Assembly: GCA_910589125.1 (NCBI GenBank)
Contig: CAJURX010000001.1
Coordinates: 62,001-126,000 of the forward strand
Direction of reading: 5' to 3'
Length of the DNA: 64,000 bases
DNA from: an uncultured Eggerthellaceae bacterium
GTDB lineage: Bacteria; Actinomycetota; Coriobacteriia; Coriobacteriales; Eggerthellaceae
Shown here: piece after piece, positions 49,911 to 60,522 of the stretch
Layout of the letters: every line of letters starts with the position of its first letter
How positions within the stretch are numbered: the first letter of the stretch is position 1
Position numbers and translations under genes: made by a program
The notes under the pieces: generated by a model
The model's database searches: none
What the model was told of the DNA's origin: nothing
The model's input: only the letters and a program-made list of their open reading frames with translations

Positions 49911-51179
49911 CTAGTCCAGGCCGATATAGGCCGGATATGCCGATTCGCCATGCTCTGAGATGTCAAGCCCGAGCGCCTCAGCCTCATCGCTCACGCGCAA
50001 GCTCCCCTTATAGCATGCTCTCACGACCAATCCGATGATGATATCCAACACCCCCACGAATGCGATGGTGACGACGATGCCGAGCACCTGCGCACCCAAA
50101 AGCGCAGGATCGCCTGTGTAGAGGAGGCCACCTGATCCCGTCCACGACAGCTCGGGCACGCAGAAGATGCCCGTGAGGACGCCTCCCAAGATGCCTCCAA
50201 CGCAATGACAGCCGAAGGCGTCCAGCGCATCGTCATACCCCATGAACCTCTTCGCATGCGATATGGCCAGATAGCAAACAGGAGAAGCCAAGAGCCCCAT
50301 GAGAAGGGCCGCCCACGGCTCTACGAAGCCTGCTGCCGGCGTTATGACCACAAGGCCAGCCACGAGCCCTGTGCAAGCACCGATGAGCGTTGGCTTCTTG
50401 ACAGTGATGCGCTCCACGATCATCCATGAGACGATGCCCGCACCGGATGCGCACACCGTGTTCACGAGCGCGAGCGCAGCGACCCCATCGGGCGCAAAGG
50501 CGCTCCCCGCATTGAACCCGAACCAGCCGAACCACAGCAGCGCTGCTCCCAAGGCAACGAAGGGCACGTTATGCGGGCGATAGCTCATGGCACCGAAGCC
50601 CTTGCGCCTGCCGCAGAGGATGCAGAGGATGAGCGCGGTGAGGCCGCTGGATATGTGGACGACATCGCCGCCAGCAAAGTCGAGGGCGCCGATCTCACCG
50701 CCGATCAGCGACGACTCCCCGCCCCAGACCATATGCGCCAAGACCGGGTACACCACGACCGTCCAGAGGGATAGGAATGCCATGACGGCGCCGAATCGCA
50801 TCCTCCCTGCAACGCCGCCTGTGATGATCGCCGTGGTTATCATGCAGAAGGCCATCTGGAACGCCACATCGACGAGGCGCGGATACGCGCCGGCCTCTTG
50901 CGCGTCAGCCCCCAGCACCGCAGGCAGCATGCTCCCCATGAGCAGGAGCTGGTCGAGGCCGCCGAACAGCGGGTCGTTCCCACTGCCTCCATACGCGATC
51001 GACCACCCGACCGATGTCCATGTGATGGCAGCTATCCCGATCGCAGCGAATACCATGATCATCGTATTCCCCACGTTCTTCCGCCTTGACAGGCCACCAT
51101 AGAAGAATGCGAGCCCAGGCGTCATGAGCAGCACGAGCATGACGCACACCATCATGAACGCGGATATGCCCTCCTCCAT
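49911..51179 (-). CDS. amtB: Ammonium transporter AmtB
   Basis: This ammonium channel of 422 residues has about eleven hydrophobic helices. The twin-His pore is visible in D-F-A-G-G-D-V-V-H-I-S-S-G and F-G-C-H-C-V-G-G-I-L-G-G. An opening outside-facing stretch and P-G-L-A-F-F-Y-G-G-L-S-R-R-K-N are classical. The gene lies directly upstream of the PII gene, the most conserved amt arrangement in bacteria. A promoter-like pair stands in front of it. Confidence 0.97.
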   Translation of the reverse strand: MEEGISAFMMVCVMLVLLMTPGLAFFYGGLSRRKNVGNTMIMVFAAIGIAAITWTSVGWSIAYGGSGNDPLFGGLDQLLLMGSMLPAVLGADAQEAGAYPRLVDVAFQMAFCMITTAIITGGVAGRMRFGAVMAFLSLWTVVVYPVLAHMVWGGESSLIGGEIGALDFAGGDVVHISSGLTALILCILCGRRKGFGAMSYRPHNVPFVALGAALLWFGWFGFNAGSAFAPDGVAALALVNTVCASGAGIVSWMIVERITVKKPTLIGACTGLVAGLVVITPAAGFVEPWAALLMGLLASPVCYLAISHAKRFMGYDDALDAFGCHCVGGILGGVLTGIFCVPELSWTGSGGLLYTGDPALLGAQVLGIVVTIAFVGVLDIIIGLVVRACYKGSLRVSDEAEALGLDISEHGESAYPAYIGLD

Positions 51180-51260
51180 CTCATCCCCTTCCTCCCTATG
51201 GGATCCATGTTCCTCCGAGATGGTCTCAGAGCGAGGAGGGTGCAGAAGAGCAGCTGAGAT

Positions 51261-51289
51261 GAATTAATGCGCCTGTGCGAAGGTGTTAA
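51261..51289 (-). promoter_or_regulatory. Candidate promoter of amtB
   Basis: On the minus strand TTAACA, 17 bases, TAATTC lies about 80 bases before the amtB start in the 146-base gap to dxs. The fit is fair at -35 and weak at -10. No clear GlnR/NtrC site was recognised. Confidence 0.4.
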
Positions 51290-51325
51290 CGCGCGCGAAG
51301 CCTGCCGTTCATGAGCTCGCAACAA

Positions 51326-53203
51326 CTACGAGAGGTCGCGCACAGCCTCACAGACCGAGCGCACATCCAAGCCGGCATCTTCCAGGAGGAGCGACGTGTC
51401 ACCCTGCATGGCGAAGCTATCGGGCAGCCCTAGCACCTTGACGCGCGGTGCAAGGCCCTCAGCCGCCAGCATCTCGAGCACGCCCGAGCCAGCGCCTCCT
51501 ATGACAGAGCCCTCTTCGAGCGTGACGATCGCACCGCATGCAGCAGCCTCGCGCACGGATTCAAGGTCGATGGGCTTGGCCCAGCGCATGTCATAGACCG
51601 CACATGATATGCCCTCTCGGGCCAGCTCCTCAGCTGCCACGACAGCCGTCTGCACGGGGCGCCCCCAGGCGAGCAGCGCCACATCCGCGCCTTCTCGCAC
51701 CTTGAGCGCACGCCCGACCTCCAAGAGCTGCGCATCTCCCGTCTCGGGTCCATCAGCGCACCCACGGGGATACCTGATGGCAACCGGCCCACCGAGGGCG
51801 AGCGCGGTATGCAGGGCGCTCGTCAGCTCATTGGCACCGGATGGGCAGAGGATGCGCATGTGCGGGATCAGTCGCATGTAGGAGATATCGAAGGCGCCAT
51901 GGTGCGTGGGGCCATCATCGCCCACCAGTCCCGCACGGTCCAGCGCGAACACGACATCCCGATCGGGAAGCGCGACATCTGCGATGGCCTGATCGAACGC
52001 GCGCTGCATGAAGGTCGAATACAGCGCCACCACCGGCTTCATCCCCGCGGCAGCAAGGCCCGAGGCTACGCCCACAGCCTGCTCCTCAGCGATGCCCACA
52101 TCGATGAACCTGTCAGGGAACGCCTCGTGGAACGCCTTGAGCCCCGTGCCATCCTCCATGGCGGCGGTGATGGCCACGATACACTCATCCGAGCGAGCCT
52201 CAGCGACCAGAGCGCGCCCGAACACGCTCGTGTACTTCGGTCCCGGAGAGGGTGCCATGTACGCCTCGCCCGTCTCGGGATTGTAGGGGCCGATGCCATG
52301 GAATCGCACCGGGTCGTCTTCTGCCGGCTTGAACCCAGCCCCCTTCTTCGTGACCACATGCATGAGCACGGGGCAATCCATGGGAAGCAAGAGCTCCAGC
52401 ATCTCACGGAGCTCCGTGATGCTCTGCCCATCGATGGGCGGCGTGCAGACGATCCCCAACTGCTCGTAGATCATGGATTCTGGGATGAACATATGCTTTG
52501 TGGATTCCTTGACGCGCTTGCCGAACTCCACGAACGCATTGCTCATGCGCCCACCGCTCTCCATCCGCTCCTGGAGGAAGTCGCGCGCATTGCGATAGCC
52601 AGACGTGGAGCGCATGTTCCCCAGATGCCGCATGAGCGCACCCACGTTGCGCGAGATGGACATCTCGTTGTCGTTCAGGATGATGACCATGGGCAACTGT
52701 TGGCTGCCGATGTAATTCAGAGCCTCGAAGGCCATGCCGCCGCCGAGGGCCGCATCCCCGATGATGGCAACGACGCGCTCGTCACCACCCGTCAAGAGCT
52801 TCGCCTTGGCGAAGCCGGATGCCACGGAGAGCGAATCGGATGCATGGCCAGACGGATGCGTATCGAAGGGGCTCTCGCTCGGCTTCGGGAAGCCTGAGAT
52901 GCCATCATGCTTCCGGAGCGTGTCGAATGCTCCGAGACGTCCTGTCACCAGCTTATGCGCGTATGATTGATGTCCTACGTCGAAGACGATCTTGTCCTTC
53001 GGCGCATCCAACACGCTGTGGCATGCCAAGATGATCTCAACGGCGCCCAGAGACGAGGCGACATGACCGCCCGTCTTGGAAGTGGTGGCCACGATCTGCT
53101 CGCGTATCTCACCAGCAAGGATCTCCAGCTCCTCGATGCTCAGGAGATGCAAGTCCCGAGGCGAGGAGATGCAATCCAGTATGCGTCCGCTATGCTTCGG
53201 CAT
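51326..53203 (-). CDS. dxs: 1-deoxy-D-xylulose-5-phosphate synthase
   Basis: DXS condenses pyruvate and glyceraldehyde 3-phosphate with thiamine diphosphate, starting the MEP pathway. The 625-residue protein shows G-G-H-V-A-S-S-L-G-A-V-E, D-V-G-H-Q-S-Y-A-H-K and G-F-P-K-P-S-E-S. It also has G-H-A-S-D-S-L-S, the ThDP motif I-I-G-D-A-A-L-G-G-G-M and D-R-A-G-L-V-G-D-D-G-P-T-H-H-G. The ThDP loop reads GDA where GDG is commoner. It overlaps xseB by 14 bases and ends the operon that begins with the carboxylase genes. Confidence 0.95.
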   Translation of the reverse strand: MPKHSGRILDCISSPRDLHLLSIEELEILAGEIREQIVATTSKTGGHVASSLGAVEIILACHSVLDAPKDKIVFDVGHQSYAHKLVTGRLGAFDTLRKHDGISGFPKPSESPFDTHPSGHASDSLSVASGFAKAKLLTGGDERVVAIIGDAALGGGMAFEALNYIGSQQLPMVIILNDNEMSISRNVGALMRHLGNMRSTSGYRNARDFLQERMESGGRMSNAFVEFGKRVKESTKHMFIPESMIYEQLGIVCTPPIDGQSITELREMLELLLPMDCPVLMHVVTKKGAGFKPAEDDPVRFHGIGPYNPETGEAYMAPSPGPKYTSVFGRALVAEARSDECIVAITAAMEDGTGLKAFHEAFPDRFIDVGIAEEQAVGVASGLAAAGMKPVVALYSTFMQRAFDQAIADVALPDRDVVFALDRAGLVGDDGPTHHGAFDISYMRLIPHMRILCPSGANELTSALHTALALGGPVAIRYPRGCADGPETGDAQLLEVGRALKVREGADVALLAWGRPVQTAVVAAEELAREGISCAVYDMRWAKPIDLESVREAAACGAIVTLEEGSVIGGAGSGVLEMLAAEGLAPRVKVLGLPDSFAMQGDTSLLLEDAGLDVRSVCEAVRDLS

Positions 53204-53519
53204 CTTCGATCACGAGAAGAGCATCATCAGGGATGCCCTCAGCAACGGGAGCATCAGCCTCTGACGGAATGGATGATGCAACGCCATCCCCCATCTCCGC
53301 TGTCGCCTCTGCGTCACCTGATGCCTCGGCTTCAGCGGGCGATCGCGCCTCATCGGTGCCCAGGATATCCTGCTCGCTGACATCGCACGCATGGAGCCCG
53401 ATCCTCACGGCCTCCTCATAGAGCTTGAGCGCATCGTCAAGGGAGATCTCAGGGTCCTCGACCATATCGGCGATCTCCTCCAACCGAGCCTTCGACTCAT
53501 CGAATGTCATCGCATCCAC
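53190..53519 (-). CDS. xseB: Exodeoxyribonuclease VII small subunit, extended
   Basis: XseB pairs with XseA to degrade single-stranded DNA. The first 50 or so residues fit the two-helix subunit: M-T-F-D-E-S-K-A-R-L-E-E-I-A-D and S-L-D-D-A-L-K-L-Y-E-E-A-V-R. The remaining 55-60 residues are an Ala/Glu/Asp-rich tail not usual in the family. A GTG at 53519 has GGAGG 9 bases upstream; the ATG at 53510 is the alternative start. xseA is not adjacent. Confidence 0.88.
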   Translation of the reverse strand: MDAMTFDESKARLEEIADMVEDPEISLDDALKLYEEAVRIGLHACDVSEQDILGTDEARSPAEAEASGDAEATAEMGDGVASSIPSEADAPVAEGIPDDALLVIEDAEA

Positions 53520-53535
53520 AGAAGAGCACCTCCGA

Positions 53536-54000
53536 TCACGAAGCAGGAACGACCACGGGGGCATCTGCTGCCACAGTAGCCTCTTCGACTTCCATGTGGC
53601 GCGCGACGCTTCCAAGCATGCCGTTCACGAACTTGGGGGAATCATCCTCTCCCCCGAAGCGCTTTGCAAGCTCCACGGCCTCATTGATGGATACCGACAC
53701 AGGAACGTCATCGACATAGAGCATCTCGAACAGCGCGATGCGCGTGATGACGACATCCATGACCGGCATGCGGTCGAGCGTCCAGTTCTTGGCTGCATCG
53801 GTGATGATGGCGTCGATCTGGCTCGCATTGCCCTCCACGCCCTCGATCAGCTTCAGGGAATAATCAGACAGCGGCGCTTCCAAGCAGTCCATGAGATTGG
53901 ACTCCAGCAGCTCGGATGCGCTCACCCCTCGGATGGATGCGGAATAGAGGACCTGGGCCGCCGCGCGGCGAGCACCCGTCCTTTCATGCTTATGCGCCAT
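53536..54000 (-). CDS. nusB: Transcription antitermination factor NusB
   Basis: NusB, with S10 (NusE), forms the antitermination complex on rRNA operons. The 154 residues begin R-R-A-A-A-Q-V-L-Y-S-A-S. They end with the helical core D-V-V-I-T-R-I-A-L-F-E-M-L-Y-V-D-D-V-P-V-S-V-S-I-N-E-A-V, followed by K-F-V-N-G-M-L-G, which is typical. It sits between asp23 and xseB as in Gram-positive genomes. Confidence 0.95.
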   Translation of the reverse strand: MAHKHERTGARRAAAQVLYSASIRGVSASELLESNLMDCLEAPLSDYSLKLIEGVEGNASQIDAIITDAAKNWTLDRMPVMDVVITRIALFEMLYVDDVPVSVSINEAVELAKRFGGEDDSPKFVNGMLGSVARHMEVEEATVAADAPVVVPAS

Positions 54001-54005
54001 GGCCG

Positions 54006-54362
54006 TCAGGCTTGGGACTTGAACTGGATGCCGTCGATGAAGATGTCCACGCTGCTGACCTCCACGCCAACCTGCACGAGGAGCGCTTCCGCGATGGACT
54101 GGCGCAGCTTCTCAGCAAGGTCAGGCAGCACGTATCCGTAATAGACGGTCACGTGGAGCACGACCTGGAGCTTGCCGTCCTCATCGCGCGTGGTCTCTAT
54201 CCCAGAGGTCGAAGGACCAGCGGTGAACATGGCTCGGATGCCAGATGACATGGGCGAGCCGATGCGCGCCACACCATCGGTCTCTGATGCGGTGATGGAG
54301 ATGATGGTATCCACGACACCAGGAGCCAGGGTCATGTTCTGAGCATGCACGGAATCCGTCAT
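54006..54362 (-). CDS. Asp23/Gls24 family envelope stress-like protein
   Basis: The 118-residue protein has the Asp23 fold: a start with V-V-D-T-I-I-S-I-T-A-S-E-T-D-G-V-A-R, a middle Y-Y-G-Y-V-L-P-D-L-A and an end V-S-S-V-D-I-F-I-D-G-I. In staphylococci Asp23 binds the membrane anchor AmaP and affects cell-envelope stress, but the copy beside accC and nusB in many genomes has no proven role. It shares ATGA with accC. Confidence 0.92.
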   Translation of the reverse strand: MTDSVHAQNMTLAPGVVDTIISITASETDGVARIGSPMSSGIRAMFTAGPSTSGIETTRDEDGKLQVVLHVTVYYGYVLPDLAEKLRQSIAEALLVQVGVEVSSVDIFIDGIQFKSQA

Positions 54363-55710
54363 AGCAAATCTCCCATCTGGGTCTCTATGAAATCGGTCGT
54401 GGCCTCTCCCGCCACGAACGCCTCATCTTCGAGCACGCGCTTATGGAAGGGGATGGTGGTGAAGAGCCCCTCTATCTCGAACTCATCGAGCGCACGCTTG
54501 GCACGCGCGATGGCCTCTTCCCTATCCTGCCCATGCACGATGAGCTTCGCAAGGAGCGAATCGTAGTACGGGGACACCTTGGAGCCCTCTTCGATGAAGG
54601 TCTCCACGCGCACGCCCGGACCACCCGGCAGGCGGAAGCGCGTCACCGTGCCCGGCGACGGTCTGAAGGAGTGCGCCGGATCCTCAGCATTGATGCGCAT
54701 CTCGATCGCGTGCCCCTCTGGCGAGAACGGCGCGCGCTCGGCACAGCTGATGGGCTCGCCTGCAGCGATCCTGATCTGCTCCTTGATGATGTCCGTGTCG
54801 GTGATCATCTCGGTGACGGGATGCTCCACCTGCACGCGGGTGTTCATCTCCATGAAGTAGAAGTCCCCACGCTCGTCCAAGAGGAATTCGATGGTGCCCG
54901 CATTGCGATAGTCCACCGCGCGGACCGCACGGATCGCAGCCACGCCCATTGACCTGCGCGTCTCCTCATCGAGCGCGGGCGAGGGCGCCTCCTCTATGAG
55001 CTTCTGATGGCGACGCTGGATGGAGCAGTCGCGCTCGCAGAGCGCGATCCTGTTGTCGAAATCATCGGCCAGCACCTGTATCTCCACATGGCGTGGGCGC
55101 ATCACGAGCTTCTCCAGGTACACGCCGTCATCGCCGAATGCCGCACCTGCCTCGGTCCGCGCTGCTTGATACTGGCTCTCCAGCTCCTCGGGAGAATGCG
55201 CCTCGCGCATGCCCTTGCCGCCGCCACCTGCCGTGGCCTTGATGAGGACCGGGTATCCCACGCGCTCAGCGAAGCTGCGCGCCTCTTCCACGGTGTCGCA
55301 GAGCCCATCCGAGCCGGGGACCGTGGGCACGCCGCACGCCGCCATGGTCTTGCGGGCCGTGGCCTTGTCGCCCATCTTCTCGATGCATTCAGCAGAAGGC
55401 CCGATGAACACGATGTCGTTCTCAGCGCAGGCCCGGGCGAACTCAGCGTTCTCAGCGAGGAAGCCATAGCCTGGATGGATGGCCTCAGCGCCGGTCATCC
55501 TGGCAGCTTCGATGATGTTGCCCATCTGGAGGTAGCTCTGCGCAGAGGGAGCAGGTCCGATGCAAACAGCCTCATCCGCATAGCGAACGGGCAGCGTGTC
55601 GGCATCCTCGGTGGAGTAGACGGCGACCGTCTTGACCCCGAGCTCCCGTGCCGCGCGCATCACGCGCAACGCCACCTCGCCCCGGTTGGCTACGAGGATC
55701 TTCTCGAACA

Positions 55711-55714
<4 letters not shown>
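54359..55714 (-). CDS. accC: Biotin carboxylase
   Basis: AccC uses ATP and bicarbonate to carboxylate biotin on its carrier. The 451 residues are a complete ATP-grasp enzyme: F-E-K-I-L-V-A-N-R-G-E-V-A at the start, M-G-D-K-A-T-A, G-G-G-G-K-G-M-R, M-E-M-N-T-R-V-Q-V-E-H-P-V-T-E and E-M-R-I-N-A-E-D. It overlaps the upstream carboxyltransferase-biotin-carrier fusion by four bases. The pair therefore makes a two-polypeptide pyruvate or oxaloacetate-type carboxylase, and may also serve acetyl-CoA carboxylase if accA/accD occur elsewhere. Confidence 0.96.
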
Positions 55715-57606
<1,892 letters not shown>

Positions 57607-57655
57607 AGGCGCACCTCCTTATATGCGTATCAAAGTCCTTGTTTTCGAACGTCTC

Positions 57656-57661
57656 ATTATA
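57656..57661 (-). promoter_or_regulatory. -10 box of the carboxylase operon
   Basis: TATAAT on the minus strand lies 49 bases before the carboxyltransferase ATG. No good -35 hexamer is visible, so an activator could be needed. Confidence 0.55.
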
Positions 57662-57807
57662 GAGGAAAGGCATGCGCATGCGCACCCCCTCTCATGACCA
57701 TTCGGCCACGACCGCAAAGCCACCATACCTGCGCCCTGCCACGCATCCCTGCAAGGCAGCATGCGAGCAGGCGCAGGCTCGCCGGTGCGCTCCCTGTCCT
57801 TGCATGC

Positions 57808-57834
57808 AAAAAGGCCGCAGCATGAGCTGCGGCC
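57808..57834 (-). terminator. Rho-independent terminator of efp
   Basis: GGCCGCAGC, loop TCAT, GCTGCGGCC is a 9-bp stem followed on the minus strand by TTTTT. It separates efp from the carboxylase operon downstream. Confidence 0.9.
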
Positions 57835-57869
57835 CTCGTCAGTCCATCACCAGGCTTGCAGCCTGCTGA

Positions 57870-58433
57870 CTAGACGCGCTTGATGAAGCGTCCGTCGCGC
57901 GTGTCCATCTGGAGCACGTCGCCGATCTCGATGAACGTGGGGACCTGCACCTCGATGCCCGTCTCAAGGGTAGCCGGCTTCGTGGTGCTGGTGGCCGTGT
58001 CTCCCTTGAAGCCAGGCTCGGTGTGCGTGACCTCGAGCTCGACGAACATGGGAGGCTCGATGGAGATGAGCTCATCCCCTGCGTACAGAAGCGATGCCTC
58101 ATCGTTCTCCTTGAGCCACTTGGAGGCTTCGCCCACGGTGGCTGCCGGGATGGCCATCTGCTCGAAGGTGTCGTTGTCCATGAAGTTGAAGTCAGCACCA
58201 TCGTTGTAGAGGTACTGCATCTTCTTGGTCTCAAGGCGGACCGAGTCGAACTTGGTGCCCGAGTTGAAGGTGTAGTCCACCACGCGCCCGCTCTTGATGT
58301 CCTTGAGCTTCGTGCGCACGAATGCGCCGCCCTTGCCAGGCTTCACGTGCTGGAACTCGACGATAGTGCACATCTTGCCGTTGTTGACTATGCACATCCC
58401 GTTGCGGAAATCAGCTGTAGATACCGTAGCCAC
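57870..58433 (-). CDS. efp: Translation elongation factor P
   Basis: EF-P rescues ribosomes stalled at proline runs. The 187-residue product has three OB-like domains. The loop reads V-K-P-G-K-G-G-A-F-V-R with Lys at the modified-residue position, and the C-terminal motif is D-T-R-D-G-R-F-I-K-R-V. I choose the GTG at 58433 because AAGGA stands about 8 bases upstream; it gives M-A-T-V-S-T-A-D-F-R. An ATG at 58451 adds six residues but lacks a good site. No EpmA/EarP gene is nearby. Confidence 0.95.
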   Translation of the reverse strand: MATVSTADFRNGMCIVNNGKMCTIVEFQHVKPGKGGAFVRTKLKDIKSGRVVDYTFNSGTKFDSVRLETKKMQYLYNDGADFNFMDNDTFEQMAIPAATVGEASKWLKENDEASLLYAGDELISIEPPMFVELEVTHTEPGFKGDTATSTTKPATLETGIEVQVPTFIEIGDVLQMDTRDGRFIKRV

Positions 58434-58469
58434 GTTCTTGCTTCCTTTCATCCATGACGATGGGACAGC

Positions 58470-58475
58470 ATTATA
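58470..58475 (-). promoter_or_regulatory. -10 box of efp
   Basis: TATAAT on the minus strand lies 36 bases before the efp GTG, in the 51-base gap after rnr. With the terminator after efp, this suggests a monocistronic unit. No clear -35 box is seen. Confidence 0.5.
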
Positions 58476-58484
58476 TCCCCTGCA

Positions 58485-60518
58485 TCACGCGAGCGCGAAC
58501 GTGAGACGCGAGAGCAGGGGCTCAGAGGCGGTCAAGCGCACGGTGACCTGATCCCCCAGCCGGAAGGACCGACCGCTATCCACGCCGGTGAGCGCATAGC
58601 GGACCGGATCGAACGAGAAGTACTCATCTCCCAAGCTGCGGACGGGCACGAACCCCTCTGCGCAGTTCTCGAGCTGCACGTACAGCCCGTAGCTCACGAC
58701 CCCTGAGATGGTGGCCGTGAAGGTATGGCCGATGCGCTGTGCCATGTAGATGCACATGAGCGCACGCGTGGCATCCATGGAGGCAGCCTCCGCATCGCGC
58801 TCCTTGGTGGAGCAATGCTCGCAGGAGGTGCGCATCTGATCTCTCATCGAAGCTGCGGTGCGCTGGTCGCGACGGTGCGCGCACTTGAGGGCGCGATGCA
58901 CCATGAGGTCGGGATAGCGACGGATGGGGCTCGTGAAATGACAGTACTCGTCAAGGCCCAGCCCGTAGTGCCCGAGCCGATCCATCCCATAGACCGCACG
59001 CGACATGCACCGGAGCAGCATGGTGGAGACGAGTGCCTCCTCAGCGCACCCCTCCACTGCTGAGAGCACTTCTTGCACGGCATAGGGATCGGCCACGGAG
59101 AGCCTGCGCGACATGTCGCGCGTGAACCACGTGAACTCTTGGAGCACGGGGATCAGGCCCGCGATGCCATCAGCAGGCGGAGGCTCATGGTTGCGGAAGG
59201 CGCACGGATACTCCCGCTCATCCAAATGGCGAGCAACCACCTCGTTGGCGAATATCATCGCCTCCTCGATGAGCATCGTGGAGTCCGTCTTCTCGCGCAC
59301 CTCCACATCCACCGGATCTCCCGCGGCATCCAGCACGATCTTCGCCTCGCGCGTCTGGAAGTCGAGCCCACCTGTCCTCTCTCGTGCGGCAAGCCGCGCG
59401 CGAGCGATCGCATGCGCGCATCTGAGCTTCTCCTCCAAGGTGGGCACGAGCTCGTGCGGCACGCCCGCATCTGAGGTGCGCCCCTCCAAGAGAGCGAGCG
59501 CCTGCCCATAATCCAAGCGCACGTCGCTCCTCATGACAGCAGGGCTGATCTCATAGGACACGAGGGAGAAGCGCTCATCCAGATACATGTCCACCATCAT
59601 GCAGAGCCTATCGACTCCCGGATTCAGCGAGCATATCCCGCATGAGAGCTGCTCGGGCAGCATGGGGATCACGCGATCGGGCAGATACACGCTCGTCGCG
59701 CGCTCGCGCGCCTCCAGATCGAGCGCGCTCCCATAGGCAACATAGCGCGAGACATCCGCGATATGCACGCCGAGCCTGAGCACGGCACCCGCAGGAGCAC
59801 CCTCCATCCCCGACACCGCATCGACGGAGAGCGCATCATCGAAATCCCGCGCGTCGGTCGGATCGATCGTGAAGGTGAACCGCTCGCGCACGTCCGCATA
59901 TCCATCTGCCAGGGCATCTGCGATGCCAGGGTCGCCCACCTGCGCCTGCTCGAGCGCACGCTCGGAGAAGCTCACCGGGAGCTTATGCGAGGCGATGATC
60001 TGCTCTATGAGCAGGCTCGCATCCTCTGCATCTCCGATGACCTCCTCCACGACGCCCGTGGCCGCCGTCCTCTTCGTCGGATACTCCGTGATGGCAACGC
60101 GCACGATGCTCCCATCGGCGATGTCAGGAGAGTCCGCCGCGCGCGTGAAGATGTCGTGTGGGATGCGTGGATCGAGCGGCACCACGATGCCGAAGGGCTC
60201 GACCAGGTCATAGCGACCCACGATGCTCCCGTGAGCGCGCTCGATGATGTTGACGACGCGCCCCTCCTGGCGGTTCCCGCTCGCTTCTCGGTCGCGCTTC
60301 TCTCGATAAGAGCGCGAGCCCTCGCGCTTCGTGGGCGCGACTTCCACCACATCCCCGTCGAAGGCCCCTGCCGTCTTGGAGCGCGGGATGAAGAACTCGC
60401 CTGCAGAGGTCTTGACGAAGGCGAATCCGCGCGGGTTGACCTCTATGGTCCCGCGTGCATGGGCCTTGGGCTTGCATCGCGTGGCGCCTCGCCTGCGGCG
60501 CGATCGCTTCGCGCCCAT
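58485..60518 (-). CDS. rnr: Ribonuclease R family exoribonuclease
   Basis: RNase R degrades structured RNA 3' to 5'. The 677 residues start with a basic patch and a cold-shock/OB module (G-F-A-F-V-K-T). The RNB core follows, with the four-aspartate motif D-P-T-D-A-R-D-F-D-D-A and H-F-T-S-P-I-R-R-Y-P-D-L-M-V-H-R. A C-terminal S1 domain (I-S-G-V-V-S-Y-G-L-Y-V) closes the protein. The usual N-terminal helix-turn-helix and long Lys-rich tail of E. coli RNase R are missing. It follows the S41 protease gene by 4 bases. Confidence 0.94.
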   Translation of the reverse strand: MGAKRSRRRRGATRCKPKAHARGTIEVNPRGFAFVKTSAGEFFIPRSKTAGAFDGDVVEVAPTKREGSRSYREKRDREASGNRQEGRVVNIIERAHGSIVGRYDLVEPFGIVVPLDPRIPHDIFTRAADSPDIADGSIVRVAITEYPTKRTAATGVVEEVIGDAEDASLLIEQIIASHKLPVSFSERALEQAQVGDPGIADALADGYADVRERFTFTIDPTDARDFDDALSVDAVSGMEGAPAGAVLRLGVHIADVSRYVAYGSALDLEARERATSVYLPDRVIPMLPEQLSCGICSLNPGVDRLCMMVDMYLDERFSLVSYEISPAVMRSDVRLDYGQALALLEGRTSDAGVPHELVPTLEEKLRCAHAIARARLAARERTGGLDFQTREAKIVLDAAGDPVDVEVREKTDSTMLIEEAMIFANEVVARHLDEREYPCAFRNHEPPPADGIAGLIPVLQEFTWFTRDMSRRLSVADPYAVQEVLSAVEGCAEEALVSTMLLRCMSRAVYGMDRLGHYGLGLDEYCHFTSPIRRYPDLMVHRALKCAHRRDQRTAASMRDQMRTSCEHCSTKERDAEAASMDATRALMCIYMAQRIGHTFTATISGVVSYGLYVQLENCAEGFVPVRSLGDEYFSFDPVRYALTGVDSGRSFRLGDQVTVRLTASEPLLSRLTFALA

Positions 60519-60522
60519 GACC

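Noticed and set aside
49424..50038. 204-codon plus-strand open frame opposite the PII gene
   Set aside because: Antisense to a clear PII gene and to the amtB end; no recognisable motif.
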